Below, one piece after another: positions 43,992-53,856 of a DNA stretch of 64,000 bases. Source of the DNA: Myxococcales bacterium (lineage in GTDB: Bacteria; Myxococcota; UBA727; JABDBI01); contig CP060221.1 of NCBI GenBank assembly GCA_023898405.1, positions 744,001 through 808,000 on the forward strand, read 5' to 3'. A model generated the notes under the pieces. That model made no database searches. It saw only the letters and a list, made by a program, of their open reading frames with translations, and was not told where the DNA came from. Within the stretch, counting starts at the first letter, position 1. Each line of letters opens with the position of its first letter. Both the position numbers and the translations under genes were made by a program.

Positions 43992-46817
43992 ATGAAAAGG
44001 CTTTCATTATTACTTGTTTATTTATTTCCTTACATAGTGCTAGCTTCTTTAAGCACCTTAGTGCTTTCCAATTGTGTCTCTTTCCGTTCCTCTATAAGCA
44101 GCTCAATAACTCCTCTTGTTGAACAGGATAAGCTTAAAAACGGCCTCTCGCTCTATCTCATGCGCCATACTTCCCCTAAAAATCGATGTTTTCTACGCCT
44201 CAACGTAAAAGTGGGAAGTTTTCACGAATCCAAAGATGAAAATGGCATTGCACATCTTATTGAGCACCTCGCGTTTGAAAACCGATTGCCGGACTCCAAA
44301 AAAGAGCTGGCCCTTTGGTTCCAAGAACAAGGCATGAGCTTTGGCTCAGATATCAATGCTTACACCACGGTCGATCATACGGTCTTCCACATGAACCTCA
44401 ACAATTGTGAAGAGCAAAGTATTAGAGACGGGCTTAAAATTTTTCATAGCTTTCTGAATAAAATTAATTTTGATGATGATCTGATAAAAAAACAAAAACT
44501 AATTATTGATGAAGAAGAAAGGCACTACAAAAATAGCATTAGCAAGCTCAACGAAACTATTGCGCAGAAACTATTTGCAGGAACGCTTTTCGAAAATAAT
44601 TTCGTTTTGGGAGAAAAAAATATCCGAAACGCTATTACAAAAGAAATGCTCATAAATTTTCATCAAAAATTCTATCAACCTAGCAATGCCCAAATAATTA
44701 TTGTGGGAGACATCAATAAAGCACATTTAAAAAATGAAGTAACTACTCTTTTTGGTAAGCTAGAAAATACTCAGCCCATTTCAGCACTCGATCGCGGAAC
44801 TCCTTCTTATAAAGAGCCTGTATTTATTGCCCCAAGTTCAGAAATTAAATCAGTAGAAACAGTTTTTATTTTGCAGCCCAAGAAATTTAATTTGGCTGAG
44901 TTTAATTATGAAAGTTTGCAAAAAAAATTAAGCTTTGAGCTCGCTATCAGTATGCTTTCTGAAAGCATAAATAAAAAATCTGCAAAACAAGCAGATGACG
45001 AACTGCGACCAGCAGAATTTTATGGATTTTTTGATAACTATCAACAACCAGAGCTCAGTCTTAGAGTATCAAGTACCCTAGAAGATCAAACAAGTGCGTT
45101 CAGTCGGGCTTTTGCCCCCTTAAAACGAGCCCTCGATCACGGATTTAGTCAGGAACAATTCAATAGAGCCCTCAATATTGAGCTCGATAATCTAGAACAA
45201 AGTATTGTCCAAGAATCTAATTTGCAATCAAGTAATTGGGCGCAAAGAATTCTTAACTATATCAATCAAAGAGGGCCACTGAGCGATGCCAAAACATTGG
45301 CAACAGTATCGAAGAATATTTTAAAAAAGATATCCATAAGCGACTGTCAAAAAGCACTTTGGAATGCATTTAATAAATCTAATCATTATTTATTTTCATT
45401 CGGTGATATAGAAAATAACGAAGAAAATATAGACAAGCTACAGCGCATACTGTCTGACTCTTTGTCTCAAAAAAGCAAATCTCTTAAAGAAAATAAACAC
45501 TCTCAAATAAAATTTTTGTATGCAGTCACAAACGCTACAGCAAAAATTAAAAAGCAAGAATATTTTAAAAACATCGATAGCCATTTAGTACAATTTGCCA
45601 ACGGCACTCGACTGATTGTCAAAAATCTTCCTTTTAAAAAAGACACTATTTTGCTGCAAATCAATAATGATCGAGGTCTTGCCTCTATGAATCAAATGGA
45701 ACGAGCCCATATGGAATTGGAAGGCTCAGTACTTTTAAATGGAGGACTCAAGAAACATACTTGGAAAGACATAGGCAAATTGATGCAGGATAAACAGCTC
45801 AAATTGTGGTTTAACAGCTCTCTAGAGCATCTCAGCTTATCAAGTGTGGTGCGACCAAAAGATTTTCTTTTTGATCTTGAGCTTACTCGCGCCTATATCA
45901 CCGATGCTGATTTTAATATCAATGCACTCAAGCAAGGAAAAAAACAGCTCCAACAAAATTATGAGGAAAGTAAACTATCTTTGGGTTGGCCTTTGCAGGT
46001 TGATTTCCCCTCGTTGTTAAGCAAGCACGACCCCCGCGCCTACCGCGCTCCATTATCCTTGATATCAAATATCTCAAGAGAAGACCTTCTTGAGTGGCAC
46101 CGTAATTGGATTAAAGAGCGTCCTCTTAGCATTACCATCGTGGGTGATATCGATGTAGATAAAGCCATAAAAGAAGTAGGCATGGTATTTGGTTCTCTAC
46201 CAAAACCACATGCAAAAATATTTGAAAAGCCTCAGCCTATTACATATGAGAAAAATATCCATCGCAGCTATAATACTAAAGCCTACGATGAAGCATCTCG
46301 AATCATTATTCGCTATCCCCTTGATATCAATACAGAAAATCAATATTTGCTGCCTTTGGCCAAAAATCTTATTCAAGAAATTTTATGGTTCAAATTGCGT
46401 GAAGAACAGCGAGCTATTTACTCTCCCCAAGTTTATGCTGCGACCGACGCATACGGACTCATGCAAAATATTTTAGATGTCTTCTTAATAGCCCAAAAAG
46501 ATAAGGTTCAGGAGATTAAGAAAAGCGCGATCGACATCATACATAAATTGGCTGCAAATGGAGTCTTACCCGAGCAGTTGAATAGCGCTAAAGCTGCACT
46601 GATAAATTATCTCAAAGGAAATAATGAAGATTTAACATATTGGCTTGATTATTTGACGTCTAATCAAAATCAACTTGCCAAACTTAAGCCCCCGCAAGAT
46701 GATGTAAAACACGTTGAAAAAATTGACCTCAAAGAGATGAATAATTATTTAAAAATATATTTTCTATCTTCAAACAACTCAACGGCAATTATCAACTCAA
46801 CCACTAAAAAACCATAG
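43992..46817 (+). CDS. M16-family zinc metallopeptidase, lipoprotein
   Basis: A 941-residue pitrilysin-type protease. The inverted zinc motif H88-L-I-E-H92 and the third ligand Glu in DEEERHY near residue 174 are intact. Two M16 halves are visible, the second starting near residue 520 and lacking the zinc site, as expected. The N-terminal signal has a lipobox LSNC (Cys27), so the enzyme is anchored in the outer or inner membrane. Such periplasmic M16 enzymes degrade peptides; the substrate here is not known. Confidence 0.9.
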   Translation: MKRLSLLLVYLFPYIVLASLSTLVLSNCVSFRSSISSSITPLVEQDKLKNGLSLYLMRHTSPKNRCFLRLNVKVGSFHESKDENGIAHLIEHLAFENRLPDSKKELALWFQEQGMSFGSDINAYTTVDHTVFHMNLNNCEEQSIRDGLKIFHSFLNKINFDDDLIKKQKLIIDEEERHYKNSISKLNETIAQKLFAGTLFENNFVLGEKNIRNAITKEMLINFHQKFYQPSNAQIIIVGDINKAHLKNEVTTLFGKLENTQPISALDRGTPSYKEPVFIAPSSEIKSVETVFILQPKKFNLAEFNYESLQKKLSFELAISMLSESINKKSAKQADDELRPAEFYGFFDNYQQPELSLRVSSTLEDQTSAFSRAFAPLKRALDHGFSQEQFNRALNIELDNLEQSIVQESNLQSSNWAQRILNYINQRGPLSDAKTLATVSKNILKKISISDCQKALWNAFNKSNHYLFSFGDIENNEENIDKLQRILSDSLSQKSKSLKENKHSQIKFLYAVTNATAKIKKQEYFKNIDSHLVQFANGTRLIVKNLPFKKDTILLQINNDRGLASMNQMERAHMELEGSVLLNGGLKKHTWKDIGKLMQDKQLKLWFNSSLEHLSLSSVVRPKDFLFDLELTRAYITDADFNINALKQGKKQLQQNYEESKLSLGWPLQVDFPSLLSKHDPRAYRAPLSLISNISREDLLEWHRNWIKERPLSITIVGDIDVDKAIKEVGMVFGSLPKPHAKIFEKPQPITYEKNIHRSYNTKAYDEASRIIIRYPLDINTENQYLLPLAKNLIQEILWFKLREEQRAIYSPQVYAATDAYGLMQNILDVFLIAQKDKVQEIKKSAIDIIHKLAANGVLPEQLNSAKAALINYLKGNNEDLTYWLDYLTSNQNQLAKLKPPQDDVKHVEKIDLKEMNNYLKIYFLSSNNSTAIINSTTKKP

Positions 46818-46829
46818 GACTGAGTAAAA

Positions 46830-48236
46830 ATGATATTAGATCTCATCACCAATATGAATGATTTTTTATGGAATAAAATCGTATTATGGTTTCTATTATT
46901 GGCTGGTTTATTTTTCACTTTGTATTTACGTTTTGTCCAGGTGCGTTTCCTAAAACAATCCATCGTTGCTCTTTTGGGCAGCAATAAAACTGGCATAAAA
47001 CAAATCTCTTCTTTCCAAGCTCTCTGCACAAGTCTTGCTCAACGTGTAGGCACTGGTAATCTTGCAGGCGTGGCTACTGCTATAACTTATGGCGGTCAAG
47101 GCGCAATTTTTTGGATGTGGATCACTGCTATTTTAGGTGCTTCCACCTCATTTGCAGAATGCACACTGGCACAGGTTTTTAAAGTCAAAAGAAAAGACGG
47201 CTCATTTTATGGTGGCCCTGCTTACTATATTCATATAGGCCTGGGTTCAAAAACTATTGCAGCAATTTTTAGTGTGTTTATGATCGTTGCTTTTGGTTTT
47301 GTTTTTAACGGAGTACAAAGCAACACTATCGCTCAAGGCCTATTAAGCGCTTTCTCTTTGAACCCGCTCATATGCGGGATCCTTCTTGCCCTTGGTGCAA
47401 GCGTTATTATTTTTGGTGGCCAACAAAAGATTGCTCAGATAGCAGCCAAACTCGTGCCGTTCATGGCTTTATTTTATTTGTCGCTTACCCTCATAGTTAT
47501 GCTCAGCCACTACCATGAAATTCCACTATTAATTGGCAATATTATTGATGATGCCTTTAGTTCAGAAGCGCTCGTTGGAGGCTTGGTAGGTCACAGCATC
47601 AAAGATGCTTTTCGCTACGGAGTTGCAAGAGGGTTATTTTCTAATGAAGCAGGTTGGGGGTCGGCACCAAATGCAGCCGCTAGCGCAGCGGTTGATCATC
47701 CTGTGCAACAGGGCATTGTACAGATGCTTGCTGTTTATATCGATACACTCTTCATTTGTACATCAACAGCATTCTTGATTCTACTGGCACCAGGTATCGA
47801 TATGAATGCAAGTGGCATTGTTTTAACTCAAAACGCAGCCCTTATTCATTTTGGTACTTTCGGACACTTTTTTATCGCTATCGCCATTATCTTTTTTGGC
47901 TTCACAACTATTTTAGGCAACACTTTTTATGGAGAATCAAATATTCGATTCATGAGCAATAAAAAAATATACATCACTCTCTACCGTATCAGTGTCTTGT
48001 TGGTAGTAATTTTTGGTGCTCTGGCTCAAGTCCCTCTCATCTGGCAAATGGCCGATTTTATCAGTGCCTTTATGGCAATTATCAATCTTTCGAGTATTAT
48101 TTTGTTGGCCGGAATTATTAAAAAAACTGCTCAACACTTTGCTGAACAATTCTTAATCAACAATGATAATTTCTCACTTTCGGTTATCGACATTCACGAT
48201 AAATCATCCTATGACCTTGCTTACGACGATCACTAG
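46830..48236 (+). CDS. alanine/glycine:cation symporter (AGCS family)
   Basis: A 468-residue inner-membrane transporter that takes up alanine or glycine with Na+. The family signature lies in RVGTGNLAGVATAITYGGQG near residues 70-90, with FNGVQSNTIAQ near residue 168 and GLFSNEAGWGSAPNAAA near residue 268. About 11 membrane spans. It begins 12 bases after the M16 peptidase gene, so a peptide-to-amino-acid uptake pair is a plausible link. Confidence 0.94.
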   Translation: MILDLITNMNDFLWNKIVLWFLLLAGLFFTLYLRFVQVRFLKQSIVALLGSNKTGIKQISSFQALCTSLAQRVGTGNLAGVATAITYGGQGAIFWMWITAILGASTSFAECTLAQVFKVKRKDGSFYGGPAYYIHIGLGSKTIAAIFSVFMIVAFGFVFNGVQSNTIAQGLLSAFSLNPLICGILLALGASVIIFGGQQKIAQIAAKLVPFMALFYLSLTLIVMLSHYHEIPLLIGNIIDDAFSSEALVGGLVGHSIKDAFRYGVARGLFSNEAGWGSAPNAAASAAVDHPVQQGIVQMLAVYIDTLFICTSTAFLILLAPGIDMNASGIVLTQNAALIHFGTFGHFFIAIAIIFFGFTTILGNTFYGESNIRFMSNKKIYITLYRISVLLVVIFGALAQVPLIWQMADFISAFMAIINLSSIILLAGIIKKTAQHFAEQFLINNDNFSLSVIDIHDKSSYDLAYDDH

Positions 48237-48271
48237 TGCAAGAGTTTTTTAAAGTTTTTTTAAAAACCTGC

Positions 48272-48299
48272 TTGACACAAGTAAGATTGGTGATAATAG
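48272..48299 (+). promoter_or_regulatory. promoter of tRNA-Glu
   Basis: TTGACA (48272-48277), a 16-base spacer and TAATAG (48294-48299), 11 bases ahead of the tRNA. Confidence 0.6.
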
Positions 48300-48310
48300 C
48301 AGTATCTCCT

Positions 48311-48385
48311 GTCCCCATCGTCTAGCGGTTAGGACATCGCCCTTTCACGGCGGTAACAGGGGTTCAAATCCCCTTGGGGACGCCA
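48311..48385 (+). tRNA. tRNA-Glu (UUC)
   Basis: A 75-base cloverleaf with encoded CCA. The acceptor stem GTCCCCA pairs with TGGGGAC, the anticodon loop CTTTCAC holds TTC, and the T-loop is GTTCAAATC. Flanked by its own promoter and terminator. Confidence 0.96.
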
Positions 48386-48401
48386 AAATATAGATTGTAC
48401 C

Positions 48402-48426
48402 GGCAAGCATATGCTTGCCTTTTTTT
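48402..48426 (+). terminator. Rho-independent terminator of tRNA-Glu
   Basis: GGCAAGC (48402-48408) pairs with GCTTGCC (48413-48419) around ATAT, followed by T7. Confidence 0.92.
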
Positions 48427-48530
48427 ATAAAAAATTTATACCATCGGTCATTTGACGGATGTTTGCATTAATACCTTTAAGTAGAGTTTCTCCATCAAAA
48501 CTATTCATAAGAATAGTTAAGGAGAAAAAT

Positions 48531-48971
48531 ATGAAAAAAGTTATACTATCATTGCTCACATTAACAACAACCATGCTTAATGCAACACCTTCAGCAGGCC
48601 TGATGTGCCGAAGTGATAACCGCTTGGAAAATGGTTCCTTGCATGAGTTTATCCTCGCTCCCAACGAAAATGGCTATTCACTACAAACCCAATATGTACC
48701 TTCGCTTGACTCTCCCAGCATAGAAATCGATACCTGGGCTCAAAAACTTTCCTGCCTGATCGATGAGAAGGCTCGTTTAGCTTTTTGTCAAAATGAAGAT
48801 GGAGTACAAGCACAAGTCACAGAACGCAGAGAATTTTTCTACGACTCGCTAGAAGAGTCAAAGAAAAAATCTACCAAGTATATTGATATTTCTCTTAGTG
48901 AAGGTGGGGAAGTAAGTAAAAAAATAAGTTTTGCCGCTAATCACTGCGAAAGCTTTGGAGGTCAAGCATAA
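48531..48971 (+). CDS. small exported protein of unknown function
   Basis: A 146-residue protein starting at ATG 48531 with AAGGAGAA upstream; the longer frame from 48459 lacks a site. Signal peptide MKKVILSLLTLTTTMLNA. The mature part has four cysteines (MCRSDNRLE, LSCLIDEKAR, AFCQNED, NHCESFGG), enough for two disulfides. No family recognised. A terminator follows. Confidence 0.65.
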   Translation: MKKVILSLLTLTTTMLNATPSAGLMCRSDNRLENGSLHEFILAPNENGYSLQTQYVPSLDSPSIEIDTWAQKLSCLIDEKARLAFCQNEDGVQAQVTERREFFYDSLEESKKKSTKYIDISLSEGGEVSKKISFAANHCESFGGQA

Positions 48972-49057
48972 AAAACAAGCTGAATAAGAAACGCTCGCAC
49001 TGTTTAAGCATAAAAGCAAACAAGGCTCATATTCAGCAAAAAGCTCATAAGTTTAAA

Positions 49058-49093
49058 AGGCCCTCCCCCCTTGCAAGAGAGGGCCTCTTTTTT
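49058..49093. terminator. bidirectional Rho-independent terminator
   Basis: AGGCCCTC (49058-49065) pairs with GAGGGCCT (49079-49086), with a T6 tract on the plus side and T4 on the minus side. It separates two convergent genes. Confidence 0.85.
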
Positions 49094-49103
49094 GTCTACA
49101 ACT

Positions 49104-50867
49104 CTAAAAAGCTTGACCCATACCAAAACTTGGTACTGCCACGTGTTGACGCTGCCCAGGGCCAAAAATAGGAAAACCAATATCCAAGCGAAAAACTTGC
49201 GAGCTAATCTGCGGCGTCAAAACTCTAATTCCAAAACCCAAAGTATGCGTAGCATTGGCTTCATCCCATTCTTTAAAAGCCGCACCCACATCATAAAAAA
49301 GCACGAAGCCCACATAGGTGATCCACAGATCGACAGGCGCGCTTCTAATTTCTAAATTCGTGCGAAAAGCTTTGGCATCTTTATAAAAACCTGACTTCAC
49401 TCCTCTTACACCGCTATCTGCTCCTAAGGAAAAACTTTTATTGTCTCGGTTATCAAGCGCAGTAGAGAGCCTTCCGTCAAAAATTATGCGGCCCAAGCCC
49501 AAGATTTTAGGAGAGACCAGGCTTAAACCAAATCGATAGGTATTATCATTAAAGCTTCCATCATAACGATTTGTGGTAGACACAGAAAGCTTTCCAAATG
49601 AATCACTACCAAAAGGCAACAGATAGGAAAACTTTGAGATTGGACGTATAAAATTAGTATCGCTTAGTAAAAAATTTTTTGAAGAAAAATCGATGGAAAG
49701 GCTGATATCAGGGCCAATACGCTTATTTTCAGCCAATTTAAAATTATTGTAGTCATAAAGGTTTAGGTATTGATTTTGAAAATAGTCAAACCCAAAGGTG
49801 ACATAGCTTTCAAATTCGTCCTTAGGCAAAACATGCTTTTGAAAAGATTCTTTCTCCTGTTCATTCAGTTTCATATCTTTATTGATAGAAGGTCTTTTTA
49901 CGTTAAAGCCATAACTCGTCCAAAGCTCCTTTTTGTAAGTAGACCCAAATGATCTCCGGCCATGTAAACTTCCTTTAGCATAGCGCCACCGATAGCGCCG
50001 CTCGATTTCTTCTACCTCAACGGTCTCTGGAATATCAAAACGCCTGATCTCATTGCCATTAAAATCGATGATCGGCTTGGAACCACAGCGAATTTTAAAA
50101 CCATAGCCCCACTTATCAGTTTCAGAAATTAAGGGGCGATCTATTGAAAAATTCCCTTCAAATCCATCTAGCTTAAATCTGTCTCGAGAAAAAACTAAGC
50201 CTGGGTGTACACTCAGTTCAAATGGCGAACCAAATAAATGAGGATCAAAGTATTTTACAGAAACAATATGCATAGCCTGTTTCATCGCATAGATTGCGGT
50301 AGCTGACTTATTGCTGCCTAAAATATTATGTTCGCCAAGGGAAACACTAAAATCTGTGATGGTATCGAAGTTGCCCTGAAAATTAAAACTAGGTCTCAGG
50401 CTTAATATATCGCGAGTAGCTACCAATAAATCTATACTATCCTTACTCGAAGAATCTTTTCTATGAACAGGAATAATCACTGCTAAAGAACGAACCAAAT
50501 TTTGATGCCTCAGGCTTTTTTCGCTATCTCTTATGGCTGCAGCATCGTAGATTTGTTCTTCTTTAAAAAATAAATACTGACGAATAACATACTTTTTTGT
50601 ATTGACATGGAGTTTATCAAGAACAGATAAAAATCCCGCTTCTTTGCTAAAAGGTGATTTTGTATAGATGTAAATTTTTTTGATCTTTTTGCCAGTGGGA
50701 TCATCATGTGGCTCTAACCCATAGAGGCTTAGCCCCTCATCAACGGTCATCCGCTCAAGTTCAGATATGTCTTGGTAGAGAGCTGCCAAAGCGGACTTTG
50801 AAAACAGGATCATAAATACAGTGGCAATAAAAATAATTTTTTGTAGAGAATTTGAGTTATGCATCAC
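49104..50867 (-). CDS. Omp85/TamA-like outer-membrane barrel protein
   Basis: A 587-residue protein with a signal peptide ending FSKSALA. One POTRA-like domain is suggested by residues 60-155. The C-terminal part is a barrel of the surface antigen D15 type with LGADSGVRGVKSGFYKD near residue 480, the VRG(F/Y) lid-lock motif of Omp85 proteins. The terminal residues FGMGQAF end with Phe. With a single POTRA it is closer to TamA- or FhaC-like and patatin-linked members than to BamA. Its start overlaps the stop of the aminopeptidase gene. Confidence 0.82.
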   Translation of the reverse strand: MMHNSNSLQKIIFIATVFMILFSKSALAALYQDISELERMTVDEGLSLYGLEPHDDPTGKKIKKIYIYTKSPFSKEAGFLSVLDKLHVNTKKYVIRQYLFFKEEQIYDAAAIRDSEKSLRHQNLVRSLAVIIPVHRKDSSSKDSIDLLVATRDILSLRPSFNFQGNFDTITDFSVSLGEHNILGSNKSATAIYAMKQAMHIVSVKYFDPHLFGSPFELSVHPGLVFSRDRFKLDGFEGNFSIDRPLISETDKWGYGFKIRCGSKPIIDFNGNEIRRFDIPETVEVEEIERRYRWRYAKGSLHGRRSFGSTYKKELWTSYGFNVKRPSINKDMKLNEQEKESFQKHVLPKDEFESYVTFGFDYFQNQYLNLYDYNNFKLAENKRIGPDISLSIDFSSKNFLLSDTNFIRPISKFSYLLPFGSDSFGKLSVSTTNRYDGSFNDNTYRFGLSLVSPKILGLGRIIFDGRLSTALDNRDNKSFSLGADSGVRGVKSGFYKDAKAFRTNLEIRSAPVDLWITYVGFVLFYDVGAAFKEWDEANATHTLGFGIRVLTPQISSQVFRLDIGFPIFGPGQRQHVAVPSFGMGQAF

Positions 50868-51907
50868 ACACTTTCCTTCAAAGAAATTAAATGTGCTTTA
50901 AGGTCATGAAAGGGATCTTTCGACTGTGATAACAAAGAAAGTACTCTAAAGAATGTCTCAAAATTTTCTTTTGACTGATGAAATAATTGCACAAAAACAT
51001 CTTCATCAAAATTATATCTTTTATATGAAAGTAAAAATGCATTATTTACCTGCTCCCAATCAAGCGACGGAAGACCTTCATTTTTAGCTAGAATCTTATA
51101 TTTCTTTTCTGCCTGTTGCAGCTGAAGTTTTTTTTGCAAAACTTTAGTATCAAAACTCTCATCTGACGAATAGATTTCATTCAAAGCGTCATAAAGTTTA
51201 TTAAAAAAATTAGTAAAAATTTTATTTTGAAGTTGAGACTTTTTAACCTGTTTAAACTTTGTACTTTCCGATCCGTATTTATGAGCAAAAAACAGCTGCG
51301 CTCCCATTTTTCCCACAAAATTGGCAAAACTTTCGTTAAAGGGCGTCTGCTCTGGAAAATAAATAGTAGCGTGAGCAAGTTCATGAATAATCAATTCAAC
51401 CAGGGATGCATCATCCATACGAAGCATACTGGGCCATACGGGATCCTCAAAATAGCCCAGTGTTGAATACCCGCTTACTCCTCGTTTCATTGTATCTAGT
51501 TCAAGTTCTTTGAGTTGCTTGAGCTCTTTCAATGCATCCTTTTCATCAAAAAAACCTTTGTAAGGAACCGCACCTATGATGGGAAACCACCATGTATAAG
51601 CCTTAAAAGCTACTTTATCACTAGCAGAAATATTATAAATTTTCTTATCCCATTCAAGATTTATTGTTTTGTAGTTTTTATCGGCTTTAAGGTTGAGTTT
51701 ACGCTGACTAAACTCACGAACTTCCTGAATTAACATAAGTTTTTTCCGATACTTTTGATCTAAATGAGGAAGTCGAAGGGCCTTTTCTATTTTTTCTGAA
51801 CCAAGAATTAATTCCAGCTGATAAGTCCCCTGCTTAATAACATAGAGGCTTGAGCATCCAGAAAAAACACTCACATAAAAAACACATGCAATTAAAATAT
51901 TTTTCAT
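50864..51907 (-). CDS. lipoprotein, predicted zinc aminopeptidase (COG4324-like)
   Basis: A 347-residue lipoprotein (lipobox FSGC) with the zinc protease motif HELAHAT near residue 175 and the third ligand region FNESFANFVG about 20 residues on. GFFDEKDA near residue 115 and RGVSGYSTLGYFEDPV near residue 145 also match the predicted aminopeptidase family found widely in Proteobacteria. It overlaps the Omp85 gene by 4 bases, so the two are a coupled pair in the envelope. Confidence 0.85.
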   Translation of the reverse strand: MKNILIACVFYVSVFSGCSSLYVIKQGTYQLELILGSEKIEKALRLPHLDQKYRKKLMLIQEVREFSQRKLNLKADKNYKTINLEWDKKIYNISASDKVAFKAYTWWFPIIGAVPYKGFFDEKDALKELKQLKELELDTMKRGVSGYSTLGYFEDPVWPSMLRMDDASLVELIIHELAHATIYFPEQTPFNESFANFVGKMGAQLFFAHKYGSESTKFKQVKKSQLQNKIFTNFFNKLYDALNEIYSSDESFDTKVLQKKLQLQQAEKKYKILAKNEGLPSLDWEQVNNAFLLSYKRYNFDEDVFVQLFHQSKENFETFFRVLSLLSQSKDPFHDLKAHLISLKESV

Positions 51908-52008
51908 AAATTAATCATCTAATACATTCATAAAAACCGCCTATTTTAATATAAGTTTTCTTACAAAGATTGGAAATTACATAGTTAAGACAAAGAAATT
52001 TTTTAAAT

Positions 52009-52056
52009 ATTTTTCGGACGATACCGCAGCCCGGGCGATGAGCTCATGAGAAAAAT
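52009..52056. repeat. stem-loop repeat element, copy B
   Basis: ATTTTTC (52009-52015) pairs with GAAAAAT (52050-52056). The interior GACGATACCGCA and CGATGAGCTCATGA match copy A at 12081-12146. It lies in the 290-base gap upstream of ssb, which otherwise shows nothing clear. Confidence 0.55.
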
Positions 52057-52197
52057 TATGTTTTTGAAACACTCTAAGCCTCTCATCAGATCTTTGGCCG
52101 ATAGCTTCAAGGAGGCTAAGTATGATAAGCCGCTTTACACCCCTCATGATTAGCAATATGTAGGGAAAGCTAGACTTTTGTTATACGAGGATTTGTT

Positions 52198-52653
52198 ATG
52201 GCAACAGGATTAAATCGAGTTTCATTAATAGGCAACCTGGGAAAAGATCCCGAGGTGCGCTACACCCAATCGGGAGTTTCGGTGGGGAATTTACGGCTAG
52301 GAGTTACTGAAAGTCGCAAAGAAGGTGATGAGTATAAAAATCACACGGAGTGGGTAAGCGTAGTATGTTTTGGTAAAACAGCTGAAAATGCAGCTAAATT
52401 TTTACAAAAAGGACGCCAAGTATTTGTTGAAGGCCGTCTACAAACTCGTTCTTGGGAAGATAAAACTGGGCAAACTCGCTATACTACTGAGGTGGTTGCC
52501 AACCAACTACTCTTCTTAGGCTCAGGACAAAATCAGTCAAATAACGGCGACAATTTTTCTCGCTCAAGCAATTCTGATTTTTCACCGGCCTCTTCATCAA
52601 ACTCAGAAGATTCGCACAATGGCTTTGTTGAAGACGATGACATTCCTTTTTAA
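52198..52653 (+). CDS. ssb: single-stranded DNA-binding protein
   Basis: A 151-residue SSB. The OB fold is residues 1-110 (LNRVSLIGNLGKDPEVRYT start, GRLQTRSWEDKTGQ near residue 80), followed by a Ser/Asn-rich linker and the acidic tip EDDDIPF that recruits partner proteins. It coats single-stranded DNA in replication and repair. Confidence 0.97.
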   Translation: MATGLNRVSLIGNLGKDPEVRYTQSGVSVGNLRLGVTESRKEGDEYKNHTEWVSVVCFGKTAENAAKFLQKGRQVFVEGRLQTRSWEDKTGQTRYTTEVVANQLLFLGSGQNQSNNGDNFSRSSNSDFSPASSSNSEDSHNGFVEDDDIPF

Positions 52654-52679
52654 TGCAAACAACTGAACTTATATTTTTT

Positions 52680-52708
52680 AGCCCGTTCCTATGCGGGCAT
52701 TTTTTTTT
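52680..52708 (+). terminator. Rho-independent terminator of ssb
   Basis: GCCCG (52681-52685) pairs with CGGGC (52694-52698), followed by AT and T8. Confidence 0.8.
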
Positions 52709-52804
52709 GCTAAAAGTAAACAGACATAGAACTGCAAAAAAATTAAGGATGGGTTGTATTGCGCTTTTGCATGTCGATGTAAGGAGAAAAAAACGGAGGT
52801 AGTC

Positions 52805-53839
52805 ATGAAACTCAGGCAATTAGGAAATAGTGGCTTATATGTCAGCAGACTTGCACTCGGTACTATGACCTTTGGCGAGGCAGATCAATCATCGATGTTC
52901 TACGGCATCGGTTGTAAAAAAGAAGAAGCCTTTAAAATTTTGGATCATGCCATTGAGTCGGGCATCAATCTCATTGACACGGCCAATGTTTATGGCCAAG
53001 ACGGCATGACTGAAAAATTGTTGGGTGATTATTTTTCCGATCGCAAAAATCGCGAAGAAATTATACTTGCTACTAAGTTTCGTTTTTCTATGGGCGATCT
53101 TCCTCATCAATCAGGAGCATCGAAAAAACATATTCTTTTTGCAGTAGAAGAAAGTCTGCGCAGACTTAAAACTGATTACATAGATCTTTATCAAGTTCAC
53201 ATGCAAGACAGCAATACTCCAGAAGAAGAAACTCTACGCACCCTCGATGATCTTATTAGCCAAGGCAAAGTGCGCTACATCGGTGCGAGCAATTACATGG
53301 CTACTCGCTTTTTAGATGCCCACTACATAAGTACCATGAATCATTGGTCTCACTACTGCTCCATGCAAATGCAATATCATCTTTTGTGCCGGGACATTGA
53401 ACGAGAGCATGTATCTCTCTGCCAAAAACACCCCACTGGTATTCTGGTCTGGTCACCACTTGCAGGTGGTTTTTTAAGCGGAAAATATATCGATGACCGT
53501 ATTGAAGAAGGTACGCGCTATTTTGTTAAACAAGACTGGGCCAAACGATTTAACACCGAACATAATAAAAAAATTGTTGATTTGCTCAAAAATATAGCCC
53601 AACAAAATGATAGAACACCATCACAGATAGCCATTGCTTGGTTACTTGCTAAAGATTATGTCTCCTCGGTTATTATCGGAGCCAAAAATCTTGGGCAACT
53701 CAAAGATAATCTGGCAGCTCAAGATTTTGCGCTCAGCTCAAAAGATCTCGAAGAACTCGATCGAATTAGTAAGCCTGATTTTGGCTATCCTTATGGATTT
53801 ATTCAATCAAAACAAAAAAATCTTGAAGAAAAAAAGTAA
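52805..53839 (+). CDS. aldo/keto reductase
   Basis: A 344-residue NADPH-dependent reductase starting at ATG 52805 after CGGAGG. The catalytic set Asp-Tyr (NLIDTANVYG near residue 58), Lys (ATKFRF near residue 88) and His (YQVHMQD near residue 122) is intact. The SVIIGAKNLGQLKDNL block near residue 285 binds the cofactor. Closest in layout to YajO/YghZ-like general stress reductases. The aldolase gene follows by 17 bases and is likely co-transcribed. Confidence 0.92.
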   Translation: MKLRQLGNSGLYVSRLALGTMTFGEADQSSMFYGIGCKKEEAFKILDHAIESGINLIDTANVYGQDGMTEKLLGDYFSDRKNREEIILATKFRFSMGDLPHQSGASKKHILFAVEESLRRLKTDYIDLYQVHMQDSNTPEEETLRTLDDLISQGKVRYIGASNYMATRFLDAHYISTMNHWSHYCSMQMQYHLLCRDIEREHVSLCQKHPTGILVWSPLAGGFLSGKYIDDRIEEGTRYFVKQDWAKRFNTEHNKKIVDLLKNIAQQNDRTPSQIAIAWLLAKDYVSSVIIGAKNLGQLKDNLAAQDFALSSKDLEELDRISKPDFGYPYGFIQSKQKNLEEKK

Positions 53840-53856
53840 GACTAAAGGATTATTAC

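Noticed and set aside
48240..48270. T-rich stretch after the symporter gene as a terminator
   Set aside because: It has repeated TTTTTTAAAG runs but no convincing GC-rich stem.
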